From: Bacteroides sp.
Lineage (GTDB): Bacteria; Bacteroidota; Bacteroidia; Bacteroidales; Bacteroidaceae
Reading direction: 5' to 3'
NCBI GenBank assembly: GCA_030151635.1
Contig: JASLDF010000188.1
Span: 1 to 34,524 of the forward strand
DNA length: 34,524 bases
In this document: in pieces, positions 1 through 8,194 of the stretch
How positions within the stretch are numbered: the first letter of the stretch is position 1
Layout: every line of letters begins with the position of its first letter
The notes under the pieces: model-generated
The model's database searches: none
Told to the model about the DNA's origin: nothing
The model's input: the letters and a program-made list of their open reading frames with translations, nothing else
Translations under genes and position numbers: made by a program

Positions 1-1
1 A

Positions 2-532
2 CCAATGCTACCTATTCATATTCTAGTACAAAATTTGCTTTATGATATTTCACAGACAACCATTCCATTCGACAAAATGGATTCGGATTATTTGAAGATT
101 CCAAGAAAATGGGATGCATCAGACTTGAAGAAATTCATGCTATACATTGGTCCTACGAGCTCAATATTTGACATCGCAACATTCGCTGTACTATGGTATA
201 TTTTTGGCTACAATACTCCCGACCAACAAGCCTTGTTCCACTCGGGTTGGTTTGTTGAAGGGCTATTATCGCAAACTTTAATCGTACACCTTATTCGTAC
301 GAAGAAAATACCATTCTTGCAAAGTAATGCAACATGGCCAGTTACTGTTCTTACATTCCTAATTATGGGTATTGGATTAATACTCCCATTTACAGGAGTA
401 GGACTACACATTGGGCTACAACCCCTACCATGGAGTTATTTCCCATGGCTAATTGGTATTTTACTTACTTATTGCATACTTACCCAGTTTGTTAAAGACT
501 GGTACATTCATAAGTTTAAACAATGGCTATAA
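2..532 (+). CDS. mgtA: Magnesium-translocating P-type ATPase, C-terminal part (cut by window edge)
   Basis: This is the last 176 codons of a P3-type ATPase that moves Mg2+ into the cell at the expense of ATP. The reading frame is already open at base 2, so the ATG at base 5 is an internal Met and the catalytic part (DKTG, ATP-binding domain) lies upstream of the window. What is visible is the C-terminal membrane domain: the motif LVQNLLYDISQ followed by IPFDKMD, then FGPTSS-like and GWFVEGLLSQTLIVH segments. These match what I recall of E. coli MgtA/MgtB in the same order and spacing. Four to five hydrophobic spans are apparent. It ends 64 bases before a convergent sulfatase gene and shares a terminator with it. 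Family assignment is secure; MgtA versus MgtB cannot be told apart here. Confidence 0.93.
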   Translation, partial: PMLPIHILVQNLLYDISQTTIPFDKMDSDYLKIPRKWDASDLKKFMLYIGPTSSIFDIATFAVLWYIFGYNTPDQQALFHSGWFVEGLLSQTLIVHLIRTKKIPFLQSNATWPVTVLTFLIMGIGLILPFTGVGLHIGLQPLPWSYFPWLIGILLTYCILTQFVKDWYIHKFKQWL

Positions 533-535
533 AGC

Positions 536-569
536 CAAAAGGAGGATTACCATTGGTAATCCTCCTTTT
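536..569. terminator. Bidirectional intrinsic terminator between mgtA and the sulfatase gene
   Basis: A 12-bp perfect stem (540-551 with 555-566) closed by a 3-base loop is flanked by A-rich sequence on the left and T-rich sequence on the right, so it has a U tract in both directions. It sits between two convergent genes and can serve both. Confidence 0.9.
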
Positions 570-595
570 CTATATTCTATATTTACAAACCTAAT

Positions 596-2155
596 TTATT
601 TCACTTCATCTGGCCAAGGGCAAGGTAAACCCGTTGCCTTAAAGAATGGGCGTTGAGCATCTACTCGGCGCAAATAACTTCCCAGCTGATAAGATAATCG
701 TTGTGTAATTGCAGGACAGTCCTTTACTACATTTTTCGATTCGCATATATCATATGGAATATTGTACAATTCTTTTTCTCCAGTTTCATAATAATAAATT
801 AATTTCCAATCACCATCTCTAATGCTACAAGTAGTCCCAATTCCCGGTCCTGTGTTCCCCCAAATATTCGGGTAATTCCAATACAAACTACGCCCGGTTG
901 AAGTCGTTCCCGTTTGCAACAACATTGGCATAAAGCTTTTACCATCTATGGTTTGAACTGTTTTGTATTTTTGGACACCAGCCATTTCCAATAAGGTTGG
1001 ATAAAAATCTTCAATGATTAAATAATCATTGCATTTTGTTTTTTCTTGAACAACACCCGGCCATTTCACAATAAGTGGCTCTCGGATGCCTCCTTCATAG
1101 GCAGAACCTTTGCCACTATTGAGTGGGAAATTTTGAGTATGCAATGCACCATCTCTCCACTGTGGAGCACTTGTTAATCCCCCATTGTCACTCATAAAAA
1201 TAACTACGGTATTTTCGGCATCACCACTTTTTTCAACCCAATCTAACAAATCACCCAAACTTTTATCCATCCCCTCGATCAAAGAAGCATAAGCAGCCTC
1301 TTTGTGTCCTAGCCCCTTATCAATGTACTTCTGATAAAAACGCTTATCCACATCAATGGGAATGTGTATGGCATAATGAGCCATGTATAAGAAATAGGGT
1401 TGCCCTAGCTTTTGAGCATGATTTAGTGCCTTTATAGCTTCTAACGTAATGGCTTCTGTAGCAAAAGTATCCGTGCCCCAATATTTTTCTAGCCCAGGAA
1501 TAGCATTAAATTTAAGCGGCTTTCCATCTGCATCATGACCGTAATTATTCTCTCCCAAATAACTAGCTAAACCACCTGCGGCATGTCCTGAAATATTTAC
1601 TTCAAATCCAAAATGATGTGGATTTGCACCCGGAGTATCAATGGCTCCGAAGTGTGCTTTACCACAATGAATCGTATGATAACCACTTTGTTTTAAAATG
1701 TCCACAAAAGAGGTCGCCTGGAAGGTATTATTGATTCCTGGAACTTGACATACTCCATTATAGTTCCAATCGGGCAACTTAAGAACATCACTCTTTAAAT
1801 CCGTTGTTTTATCTTTAAACGCAGTCCAGTTTGTAACTCGGTGACGAGCTGCATTGGCTCCTGTTAATAAACTACAACGTGTTGGTGAACTAATACTACT
1901 AGCGTAAGCTTGCGTAAACATCATTCCCTGAGCAGCCATTCGCTCCATATTTGGAGTTTCGTAGATCTCGTTGTATTTGGTTTTCTTAGTCCAGAAAGGT
2001 AAAGAAGTATCTTGCCACCCCATATCATCCACCATAAAAAGGATAATGTTGGGTCTAGACACATTAGGCTTAACCTTTACATTTTGGCAAAAGACATTTG
2101 GTAAACCTAAAAATGAGCAGGAAGCTAATAGTGCATAGCATTTTTTAGAGAGCAT
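596..2155 (-). CDS. Secreted sulfatase, Ser-type, family S1
   Basis: A 519-residue type I sulfatase that hydrolyses a sulfate ester, probably on a glycan. Family motifs are present in order: metal-binding DD in FMVDDMGWQD, the formylglycine site S-S-P-T-R followed by C-S-L-L-T-G, a GKAHFG lysine/histidine motif, a histidine in YMAHYAIH, the SDNGG metal site, and EGGIREP. The modified residue is Ser rather than Cys, so maturation needs an anaerobic sulfatase-maturating radical SAM enzyme (anSME) encoded elsewhere. The N-terminus looks like an export signal; Cys13 in LASC could be a lipobox, but the hydrophobic stretch before it is short, so a periplasmic soluble form is also possible. The substrate cannot be named: no neighbouring glycosidase or SusCD pair is present. 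No -7 element was recognised upstream. Confidence 0.93.
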   Translation of the reverse strand: MLSKKCYALLASCSFLGLPNVFCQNVKVKPNVSRPNIILFMVDDMGWQDTSLPFWTKKTKYNEIYETPNMERMAAQGMMFTQAYASSISSPTRCSLLTGANAARHRVTNWTAFKDKTTDLKSDVLKLPDWNYNGVCQVPGINNTFQATSFVDILKQSGYHTIHCGKAHFGAIDTPGANPHHFGFEVNISGHAAGGLASYLGENNYGHDADGKPLKFNAIPGLEKYWGTDTFATEAITLEAIKALNHAQKLGQPYFLYMAHYAIHIPIDVDKRFYQKYIDKGLGHKEAAYASLIEGMDKSLGDLLDWVEKSGDAENTVVIFMSDNGGLTSAPQWRDGALHTQNFPLNSGKGSAYEGGIREPLIVKWPGVVQEKTKCNDYLIIEDFYPTLLEMAGVQKYKTVQTIDGKSFMPMLLQTGTTSTGRSLYWNYPNIWGNTGPGIGTTCSIRDGDWKLIYYYETGEKELYNIPYDICESKNVVKDCPAITQRLSYQLGSYLRRVDAQRPFFKATGLPCPWPDEVK

Positions 2156-2384
2156 GTTGTATTGAATTTAAAGTGTTGATTCTTTGAGACTTCAATTTTG
2201 AATAGAAATAAACCATCCAAAATGAAACACGAATATAGTTGATTTTGAAATCATTTAAAACATTAAAGTCTACTCTTTTATTAAAAAAATACACAAAAAC
2301 CTTTTTAAATCTGTATAACTATCCATTTGGCTTATGATTCCAATTTATATATTATACATACTACAAATCCACACAATAATTTAT

Positions 2385-2392
2385 TATATTTG
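2385..2392 (+). promoter_or_regulatory. Candidate -7 element for the NigD-like/SDR operon
   Basis: TATATTTG matches the Bacteroidota -7 consensus TAnnTTTG and lies 47 bases before the ATG. No clear -33 TTTG was seen at the usual distance. The rest of the 284-base gap is AT-rich with no gene. Confidence 0.55.
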
Positions 2393-2439
2393 AATTAGTT
2401 GATCTTATAAATATACAAACTGATTAAATTTTACATATT

Positions 2440-3198
2440 ATGAAAACACTATTAAAAAAAGCAATTAAAATTGCTACAATTACAACATTTTGCCTAGGTG
2501 CACTTACTTTACAAAGTTGCTTAAAGTCCAAAGAAAGTGGACCTCGTTATTTTGCCAATGACTATGCATCTGTAATAAAAAGAAGTGGTGTAGATGCTAG
2601 CGTTAGCTATTTATTGGATAGTAAAATGATGTTTTCACCCAATAAAATATCAGCCATCGAAAGTGATCTTAAAAATGGTGATCGTGTATTTATTGAAATA
2701 AATATATCGAATGAAGAGATAAACTCATCTACTCAAGAGTTAAATGGAGATATTGCCAGGATGAACACCAGGGTTGCTAAAAATAATGTAGAAGAGGTAA
2801 GTGACCTTAACGATGAAATTCTTAAAGATAGCCAACCTATCCAGTTGCATCTAAATGAATATCCGGGCTGCCGCTTTAATAATGATTTCTTCAATATTTA
2901 CTTTTCTGGACAAATAGATAAAGATTTAAAGACCAACCCATTGCAATTATTCATAGATGACCAAGCTAGATTTGATGAAGTACCGGTATTATACCTGTAC
3001 CTACCTAAAGTTAAGGATGAAAATAAAACAGACAATTATCGAATGGCTGTTTCATTCGTAACAGAAACTTATACTCCTCTATTTGAAAACAGTAAAACTG
3101 TAAAGATTAGATACTTGGATAAAAATCCAGAAACTATAAAAGAAGTAGTTTTAGAAAGATCCGAAAACAACACACACCTTTGGTTCCCTAAAAAATAG
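2440..3198 (+). CDS. NigD-like lipoprotein
   Basis: A 252-residue predicted lipoprotein. A basic N-terminus and hydrophobic stretch end in the lipobox L-Q-S-C with Cys27 as the acylated residue. The mature part begins near a short basic/acidic linker and resembles the NigD-like family of Bacteroidales (an N-terminal small beta-barrel and a C-terminal domain ending close to LWFPKK). NigD was named from a bacteriocin gene cluster in Bacteroidales, but most members occur outside such clusters and have no proven function. The gene is followed after 14 bases by a short-chain dehydrogenase, so the two are probably co-transcribed. No immunity or toxin gene is adjacent, so a bacteriocin role is not supported. 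The family call rests on overall resemblance, not on a catalytic motif. Confidence 0.7.
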   Translation: MKTLLKKAIKIATITTFCLGALTLQSCLKSKESGPRYFANDYASVIKRSGVDASVSYLLDSKMMFSPNKISAIESDLKNGDRVFIEINISNEEINSSTQELNGDIARMNTRVAKNNVEEVSDLNDEILKDSQPIQLHLNEYPGCRFNNDFFNIYFSGQIDKDLKTNPLQLFIDDQARFDEVPVLYLYLPKVKDENKTDNYRMAVSFVTETYTPLFENSKTVKIRYLDKNPETIKEVVLERSENNTHLWFPKK

Positions 3199-3212
3199 AC
3201 CAGAAAACAAAT

Positions 3213-3953
3213 ATGAAGAAAGTCGTTATCGTTGGAGCAACATCCGGTTTAGGATATGAACTAGCACTACTTTACCTAAATGCAGGCTATAAAGTAGGAG
3301 TAGCTGGACGTAGAGTCAAAATATTGGAGGATATTAAAAAAATCAACCCAGCACAAGTAGAGGTTGAAATGATTGATATTACTCAAGATAAAGCTACAAA
3401 GCAACTCCAAAGCCTAATTACCAAGTTAGGAGGGATAGATATTTACATCCACTCCTCCGGCGTTGGCTTCCAAAATGCAATGCTTGATCCCGATATTGAC
3501 AACAAGACAACTCTTACAAATGTCTACGGATTCACACAGTTGGTAAATACTGCATATCGTTATTTCAGAGATGGAAGCACAAAGGGACAAATTGCTATTA
3601 TAAGCTCCGTAGCAGGAACTAAAGGCATTGGTATCGCTGCTACATACTCAGCTACAAAACGCTACCAAAACACATATATAGATGCATTGGAACAACTTAG
3701 TAGGTCGGAAGGCACAGATATATGTTTTACAGATATTAAACCGGGCTTCGTCAAAACCGCTCTACTCAATGATAGTTCAAGCTACCCTCTCATCATGGAG
3801 CCAAATTATGTAGCGAATGTCATCTTTAGAGCCATCTCCCAAAAAAGAAGACGCATTATTATCAATTGGAAATTTAAAATATTGATTTTCTTTTGGAAGT
3901 TAGTTCCTGCATGTCTGTGGAAACGACTCAATCTTTCTGTAAAGAATAAATAA
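3213..3953 (+). CDS. Short-chain dehydrogenase/reductase (SDR)
   Basis: A 246-residue NAD(P)-dependent oxidoreductase of the classical SDR family. It has the Rossmann motif GATSGLG (residues 8-14), an arginine pair after the second strand (AGRR) that favours NADPH, HSSG in place of the usual NNAG, the catalytic Ser region IISSVAG near residue 131, and the catalytic Y145-S-A-T-K149. A basic, hydrophobic C-terminal stretch (residues about 215-240, rich in W, F and K) may lie on the membrane, which is common among SDRs acting on lipids. The substrate is unknown. It sits 14 bases behind the NigD-like gene and is followed directly by a terminator. Confidence 0.9.
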   Translation: MKKVVIVGATSGLGYELALLYLNAGYKVGVAGRRVKILEDIKKINPAQVEVEMIDITQDKATKQLQSLITKLGGIDIYIHSSGVGFQNAMLDPDIDNKTTLTNVYGFTQLVNTAYRYFRDGSTKGQIAIISSVAGTKGIGIAATYSATKRYQNTYIDALEQLSRSEGTDICFTDIKPGFVKTALLNDSSSYPLIMEPNYVANVIFRAISQKRRRIIINWKFKILIFFWKLVPACLWKRLNLSVKNK

Positions 3954-3955
3954 GT

Positions 3956-3994
3956 AAAGGCTCGCGTATTCAAAAATACAGCGAGCCTTTATTT
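3956..3994. terminator. Intrinsic terminator after the SDR gene
   Basis: A 10-bp perfect stem (3956-3965 with 3981-3990) continues inward with a 5-bp stem (3966-3970 with 3975-3979) and is followed by TTTATTTCT. It lies between convergent genes (SDR and GNAT) and may also act weakly on the minus strand. Confidence 0.85.
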
Positions 3995-4019
3995 CTATCA
4001 ATATAAAGTAAGAGTAAAA

Positions 4020-4286
4020 TCAAACTAGGAAATTTGCATGTCTTAGCAACCAAATTTCCGCATACTTACAAGAACCTTGTAAGCGATATCCTTTCTCTTT
4101 AGCGAAAGTAAAAGCAGCCTCAACTAGCCTTGAAGCAATCCCTTGCCCTTCAAAAGATTTAGGCACATAAGTATGTATAATATCAAACGTAGTTCCCGAT
4201 ATCTTATATTCCGCAACAGCCCATTCATTATCACATTGAATACCAAAGCTATTCCGATCTGTTAAATGTTCTATTTTCTTTTCCAT
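4020..4286 (-). CDS. Small GNAT-type N-acetyltransferase (YjdJ-like)
   Basis: An 88-residue protein of the short Gcn5-related acetyltransferase group to which E. coli YjdJ belongs. The acetyl-CoA site is seen in the segment T-Y-V-P followed by F-E-G-Q-G-I-A-S-R-L-V (residues about 39-55), and the family's conserved tail CKYAEIWL follows at about residue 73. Family members are normally 90-100 residues, so it is full length. The substrate is unknown. It is a single gene that converges on the SDR gene. Confidence 0.85.
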   Translation of the reverse strand: MEKKIEHLTDRNSFGIQCDNEWAVAEYKISGTTFDIIHTYVPKSFEGQGIASRLVEAAFTFAKEKGYRLQGSCKYAEIWLLRHANFLV

Positions 4287-4397
4287 AAAATCATTCTATT
4301 TTAACTAATAACGCCACAAATGACTAAATAGTTTCAGCTAGTTTGACAATGACCAATTTCTTAAGCTTTATTTAGTTTTTAAGCTCCTCATTTTAAT

Positions 4398-4405
4398 TAA
4401 CTTTG
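4398..4405 (+). promoter_or_regulatory. Candidate -7 element for the lytic transglycosylase gene
   Basis: TAACTTTG matches TAnnTTTG and lies 27 bases before the ATG at 4433. No matching -33 element was seen. Confidence 0.55.
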
Positions 4406-4432
4406 AGGCTATAACATTAAATCAACAGCAAT

Positions 4433-5404
4433 ATGTCTAAAGTTTTCAAGAATATATACACCTCAGTACTTCTCCTTCTACTTTTAATCTGTGTACCCAT
4501 TTTAATAAGTAGTACAGGTAGTAATGTGCCCTCAACAGTCTTTGTTAACCAAGCCATTACCCCACCAGAGGTATATGATGAGGTTAGTTTTGCAAACGAA
4601 AAAATAAAACTAGACCGTATTGATTTACGAGAACGTATGGATAGAGAGTTGATGTCCTTTAGCTATATGCATAGTTCTTCTATTCTTATGATTAAACGTG
4701 CAAATCGGTTTTTCCCAAAGATTGAACGTATTCTAAGAGAAAACAAGGTACCCGATGACCTTAAGTATTTAATGGTGATAGAAAGTGCCATGAACCCAAG
4801 GGCTAAGTCCGGTGCTGGTGCTGCAGGTTTTTGGCAATTTATGATGGGTACGGCTAAAGATTATGGTTTGGAAGTTAATAGCGAAATAGACGAACGTTAT
4901 AATATTGAAAAAGCTACTGTAGCTGCTTGTAAGTACCTATCTGATGCACATGCCAAGTATGGTAGTTGGATTACTGCGGCAGCTTCATATAATGCAGGAC
5001 AACGACGTATTTCAAACGAACTTAGCAGACAAGAAGTCGACAATGCGTTCGATCTATGGTTGGTGGAAGAGACTAGTAGATATATTTTTCGTTTAATTGG
5101 GGCTAAACAATTACTAGAAGATCCTAAACGTTTTGGTTTCTACTTAACAAGTGATCAACTTTACCCTGAGATTAAATTCAAAAGTATTAAGACTAACCAA
5201 CCAATATTGGATCTAATAGAATTTGCAAAAAAGAACAATACGACTTATGCTTTATTAAAAGAATATAATCCTTGGATTATTTCTACTAAAATAGAAAATA
5301 AGGCACGCAAGATGTACTCAATTGATATTCCTACAGAAAGCAGTATGTACATTAAGTCCAAGGACATTAAAGCATATCATAAAAACTGGGTAGTTAACCC
5401 ATAA
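4433..5404 (+). CDS. Membrane-anchored lytic transglycosylase (SLT/MltD-like)
   Basis: A 323-residue peptidoglycan lytic transglycosylase. A hydrophobic segment at residues 12-26 is a signal peptide or membrane anchor; no lipobox is seen. The SLT fold begins near residue 90. Catalytic Glu117 sits in VIES, followed by NPRAKSGAGAAGFWQF, the GTAKDYGL segment and later AAASYNAGQ (near residue 185), the standard order of motifs in family 1 transglycosylases such as MltD. Beyond residue 240 there is a segment with a repeat-like LLKEYNPW motif, often seen in MltD relatives before LysM domains, but LysM repeats are absent or degenerate. Its job would be cleavage of glycan strands during wall growth or remodelling. 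It is transcribed alone and ends at a strong palindrome. Confidence 0.92.
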   Translation: MSKVFKNIYTSVLLLLLLICVPILISSTGSNVPSTVFVNQAITPPEVYDEVSFANEKIKLDRIDLRERMDRELMSFSYMHSSSILMIKRANRFFPKIERILRENKVPDDLKYLMVIESAMNPRAKSGAGAAGFWQFMMGTAKDYGLEVNSEIDERYNIEKATVAACKYLSDAHAKYGSWITAAASYNAGQRRISNELSRQEVDNAFDLWLVEETSRYIFRLIGAKQLLEDPKRFGFYLTSDQLYPEIKFKSIKTNQPILDLIEFAKKNNTTYALLKEYNPWIISTKIENKARKMYSIDIPTESSMYIKSKDIKAYHKNWVVNP

Positions 5405-5412
5405 AAACGAAT

Positions 5413-5442
5413 AAAAGCCATTCAATTAATTGAATGGCTTTT
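5413..5442. terminator. Bidirectional terminator, 30-bp perfect palindrome
   Basis: The left arm 5413-5427 and right arm 5428-5442 are exact reverse complements, with four A at one end and four T at the other. It separates the convergent transglycosylase and Hc1 genes and can serve both. Confidence 0.88.
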
Positions 5443-5464
5443 AAATTTACCTTAGCAGTCTTAT

Positions 5465-5650
5465 TTATTTTTGTTCTGCTTTAGCAGCTTCCAAAGATGC
5501 TTTACGGAATTCTTTCATGATTCTCTCAACTTCTAGAGAAACCTTACGTGCTCTAACACCAGCAGCTTTGTTACCGTTTTCGATTTGAGCATTTGCATCC
5601 TTATTAAAATCAGCAATAAGACATGCTACTTTTTCTACTAATTCTTTCAT
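5465..5650 (-). CDS. Histone H1-like nucleoid protein Hc1
   Basis: A 61-residue protein of the Hc1-like family found throughout Bacteroidota. Typical features are the start MKELVEKV, the central GNKAAGVRARK segment (residues about 26-36), and a Lys/Ala-rich C-terminus ending KAEQK. The name comes from chlamydial histone H1 homologues; family members are expected to bind DNA and compact the nucleoid, but the Bacteroidota versions have no proven role known to me. The gene is a single unit with its own -7 element 32 bases upstream. Confidence 0.88.
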   Translation of the reverse strand: MKELVEKVACLIADFNKDANAQIENGNKAAGVRARKVSLEVERIMKEFRKASLEAAKAEQK

Positions 5651-5681
5651 AATTATTTAATTACTTCGTTAATAACATTAA

Positions 5682-5689
5682 CAAAAATA
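5682..5689 (-). promoter_or_regulatory. Candidate -7 element for the Hc1 gene
   Basis: On the minus strand the octamer reads TATTTTTG, matching TAnnTTTG, 31 bases before the start codon of Hc1. Confidence 0.6.
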
Positions 5690-6136
5690 CATTCTTTTAT
5701 GAAAAAACAACTTATAAAACGGTTTTTTTCTTCATTCACTTGAAAATATTATCCAAAAGGGTGAAAAATTCTGATATTTTCTCCCTTTTTAAGCCAAAAT
5801 CCCCCTTATCATCGGCTGTAAGCCCTCAATATCAGAAGGTCTAGCTCGATAAAACATTTTTTACATGTGCCTATATTTAGCATTTTCATACAAATAAAGA
5901 ACATTAATAATAAAATTACTTATTCAATCTAAATTCATTTTAATTATTAATAAAGCCTAATTTACAAAGGAATACGAATAATAGTTATTCTTGATGTATT
6001 TATAAAAAGGCAAACTTAACTTTAATAAGCTCGAAACAAATTTAATATTCAAGATAGGAAGAGTTTATCGTTCTATAAGTCAATATTTTTTGCAATAAAG
6101 CTATGATTGCTTGTTTCAAGACAACAATAAAATAGC
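5690..6136. other. Gene-free AT-rich stretch between Hc1 and the unknown gene
   Basis: No open frame of convincing length or composition lies here on either strand. It is AT-rich with one strong hairpin (5755-5790, listed separately) that does not belong to any neighbouring gene end. Otherwise nothing was recognised. Confidence 0.6.
5755..5790 (+). terminator. Orphan terminator-like hairpin
   Basis: The arms 5755-5767 and 5777-5789 pair over 13 positions with one mismatch; the right arm ends in a T run. It is downstream of no plus-strand gene: the nearest plus-strand stop is at 5404 and already has a terminator. It could end a small RNA transcribed from about 5690, or be a remnant. Confidence 0.5.
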
Positions 6137-6144
6137 TAACTTTG
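6137..6144 (+). promoter_or_regulatory. Candidate promoter of the unknown 209-residue gene
   Basis: TAACTTTG matches TAnnTTTG, 37 bases before the ATG. A possible -33 TTG is at 6111-6113, 23 bases upstream. Confidence 0.6.
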
Positions 6145-6181
6145 CTAAAAGTGATTAAGAAATAAAAGAAAATAATATTAT

Positions 6182-6811
6182 ATGGGATTTTTTTCAAAAC
6201 TATTCAATAAGAACACAAACGAACAAACAGGAAGTGCTGAAGATTACATGTCACTAATTCAAGTTTACTTCCAATCGGTAATGGCAGTTAACAATGGTAT
6301 CACCAATATCAAAGCAATACCTGATGTCGCTAATTTCAAAAGATTATTTAAAGTTCCAACTCAAAAAGGCAGATTAGGTGTAGGTGAAAAAGCCGAATCT
6401 AAAAAAATGCTGATGAGAGATTATGGAATGAGTGAAACATTCTTTAAAGAGATTGATGCTTCAATTAAGCGTAATTGTAAAAAACCTCAAGACGTACAAA
6501 CCTATGGCTTCCTTTTCCAAGGTTTAACACAAGATTTAATGATGTTGGTAGGTAATCTTATGCAGTGGAAGATTCGTATCCCTAGCATGTTTAAAAAGAC
6601 AATTAAGAACATGACTGATAAAACAATTCATGATATCTGCAACAAGCCTATATGGAAGAAAGATGATATCCATAAAACAGCACAAAACGTAAAGAATTAC
6701 AAAGAACGTCTTGGTTTTAGTGAAGAATGGATGAGCGAGTTTGTTTTCAATGTTCTACTTCTTGCAAAGAAAGATAATAAGAAAAGAAAAAAAGAAACTG
6801 CTAAAGACTAG
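6182..6811 (+). CDS. Hypothetical protein, 209 residues
   Basis: I do not recognise this protein. It begins MGFFSKLFNK, a short amphipathic, basic start common among membrane-associated or hypothetical Bacteroidota proteins but not a signal peptide. The rest is predicted soluble and mostly helical, with no Cys-rich or nucleotide-binding motif; a repeated pattern of aromatic and basic residues (QWKIRIPSMFKK, KPIWKKDD) is seen in the middle. The last 14 residues are highly basic (KKDNKKRKKE). It has its own promoter-like element and its own terminator, so it is a single-gene unit. Codon use and base composition look like the neighbours. It lies directly next to the IS256-type element, which inserted just beyond its terminator and left the gene intact. 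Confidence 0.85.
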   Translation: MGFFSKLFNKNTNEQTGSAEDYMSLIQVYFQSVMAVNNGITNIKAIPDVANFKRLFKVPTQKGRLGVGEKAESKKMLMRDYGMSETFFKEIDASIKRNCKKPQDVQTYGFLFQGLTQDLMMLVGNLMQWKIRIPSMFKKTIKNMTDKTIHDICNKPIWKKDDIHKTAQNVKNYKERLGFSEEWMSEFVFNVLLLAKKDNKKRKKETAKD

Positions 6812-6816
6812 TAAAT

Positions 6817-6846
6817 AAAAAAGGAGGTTATTAACCTCCTTTTTTT
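6817..6846 (+). terminator. Intrinsic terminator of the unknown gene
   Basis: GGAGGTTA and TAACCTCC (6823-6839) pair around a single-base centre, extended by A and T runs on either side and followed by seven T. The insertion sequence begins 10 bases later. Confidence 0.9.
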
Positions 6847-6856
6847 ATCTATATAA

Positions 6857-6885
6857 GACACCCTTTCATAAAGTGTGTAAGTAAA
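6857..6885 (+). repeat. Left inverted repeat of the IS256-type element
   Basis: Starts GACAC and contains AAGTGTGTAAGTAAA; 24 of its 29 bases match the reverse complement of 8166-8194. Confidence 0.88.
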
Positions 6886-6949
6886 AATGATCGGCTTGGG
6901 TAACAACTTTCCTCAAGCCGTTGTTTTATAATAAAAAACTCAGACATTT

Positions 6950-8143
6950 ATGAAAGTAGAAGATTTAATCTCCGATGAGTTCTTCAAACAGTTTAAAACA
7001 GGTGAAGAGCTAAATAACTTCCTCAAGTCCATCCTAAAATGTGGTATAGAGAAAATGCTCGAAGGTGAGTTAAATGCTCATTTAGATTATGACAAGCATA
7101 GTCATAGAAAAGAGGACAATAGCCGTAATGAATATTCAAAGAAGATCATAAAGACAAGCGGAGACGATCAAATAAGAGTTCCCAGAGATCGGTATGCTAG
7201 TTATAACCCATGATTATACCCAAACGTAAAAACATGGTCGAGGGACTAGAGAACGCTATTGTATCTCTTTATGCTAAAGGGATGAGCGTTTCTGATATAA
7301 AGGAACAAATACGAGAAGTCTATGATTTTGATGTTTCCTCAGCCACTATCTCTCGTATAACAGATACCGTTACTGCTGATATTGTAGCTTGGCAAAAAGA
7401 CCCTTAGAACCTGTATATCTAATTGTTTGGATGGACGTTATTGTATTTAAAGTCAGAGAGGGCTCTAAAGTAATTAATAAAATCATTTATATTGCTGTAG
7501 GCTTAAGGCGTGATGGGCTTAAAGAGGTGCTGGGTTTATGGTTAGGTAAGAATGAGCCTTCAGCCGTCTGGATGACTGATTTGACCGATTTACAGGCCCG
7601 TGGTACAGAGGATATCTTATAATTACTGCAACGGATAACTTAAATGGCTTTACAGAGACTATACGCACAATTTTCCCTGAATAAAAGACTCAGATCTGCA
7701 TCGTGCATCAAATCCGTAATACCTGTAGATATGTAGTTTGGAAAGACAAAAAACAGTTTACCTCTGATATGAAGAATATCTATAATGCACCCAACAAAGA
7801 GGCTGCAGCAGCTGCTCTAGAGGATTTTGCTGTTAAGTGGGATTCTAAGTACTCATATGCCGTACAAAGCTGGAAAAACAACTGGGAGGAGCTCACAGTA
7901 TTCTTTGAGTATCCGGTAGAGATTAGAAAAGTCATCTATACAACTAACGTAATCGAAAACCTTAATGGTAAGATTAGAAAGTATACCAAAAATAAATTAT
8001 CGTTCCCTACTGATGACTCTGTGATGAGATCAGTATATTTAGCCGTTAGAGAGGCTACTAAGAAGTGGTCAATGTCTATCAGGGACTGGGGCATTATTTT
8101 AAATCAGCTCCTAATTATTTACAAAGAAAGGGTCAGGTTATAA
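6950..8143 (+). pseudogene. IS256-family (Mutator-type) transposase, inactivated
   Basis: The full length of a transposase of about 397 residues can be followed across three frames. Segment 1 (6950-7213) holds the N-terminal part with MLEGELNAHL. The frame shifts near 7211, continues in segment 2 to about 7400 (VEGLENAIVSLYAKGMS), shifts again in a run of five A after AWQK, and continues in segment 3 (PLEPVYLIVWMDVIV, the first catalytic Asp). A third shift near 7620 leads to ATDNLNGF (second Asp), then an in-frame TAA at 7682-7684, then CIVHQIRNT and TTNVIENLNGKIRK (catalytic Glu) to the normal end IRDWGIILNQL. Three frameshifts and one nonsense codon mean that it cannot make active enzyme, although all DDE residues are still encoded. 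The ends are near enough to be mobilised by a related transposase. Confidence 0.92.
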
Positions 8144-8165
8144 AAATAACCCAATCCAAGCTTCA

Positions 8166-8194
8166 TTTACTTACACACTTACTGAGACAGTGTC
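8166..8194 (-). repeat. Right inverted repeat of the IS256-type element
   Basis: The reverse complement starts GACAC and shares AAGTGTGTAAGTAAA with the left end. Confidence 0.88.

Larger units (their letters stand above)
6857..8194 (+). mobile_element. Degenerate IS256-family insertion sequence
   Basis: A 1338-bp element defined by imperfect inverted ends (24 of 29 positions identical) and a broken Mutator/IS256-type transposase between them. The length is normal for IS256 relatives. The flanks share only ATATA (6851-6855 and 8195-8199), not a clean 8-9 bp duplication, which suggests that the target duplication has decayed along with the gene. It inserted between two transcription units and disrupts no recognisable gene. 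Confidence 0.88.

Noticed and set aside
2440..3953. Bacteriocin (nisin-like) cluster suggested by the NigD-like protein
   Set aside because: No precursor peptide, modification enzyme or exporter is adjacent; NigD-like lipoproteins are widespread outside such clusters.
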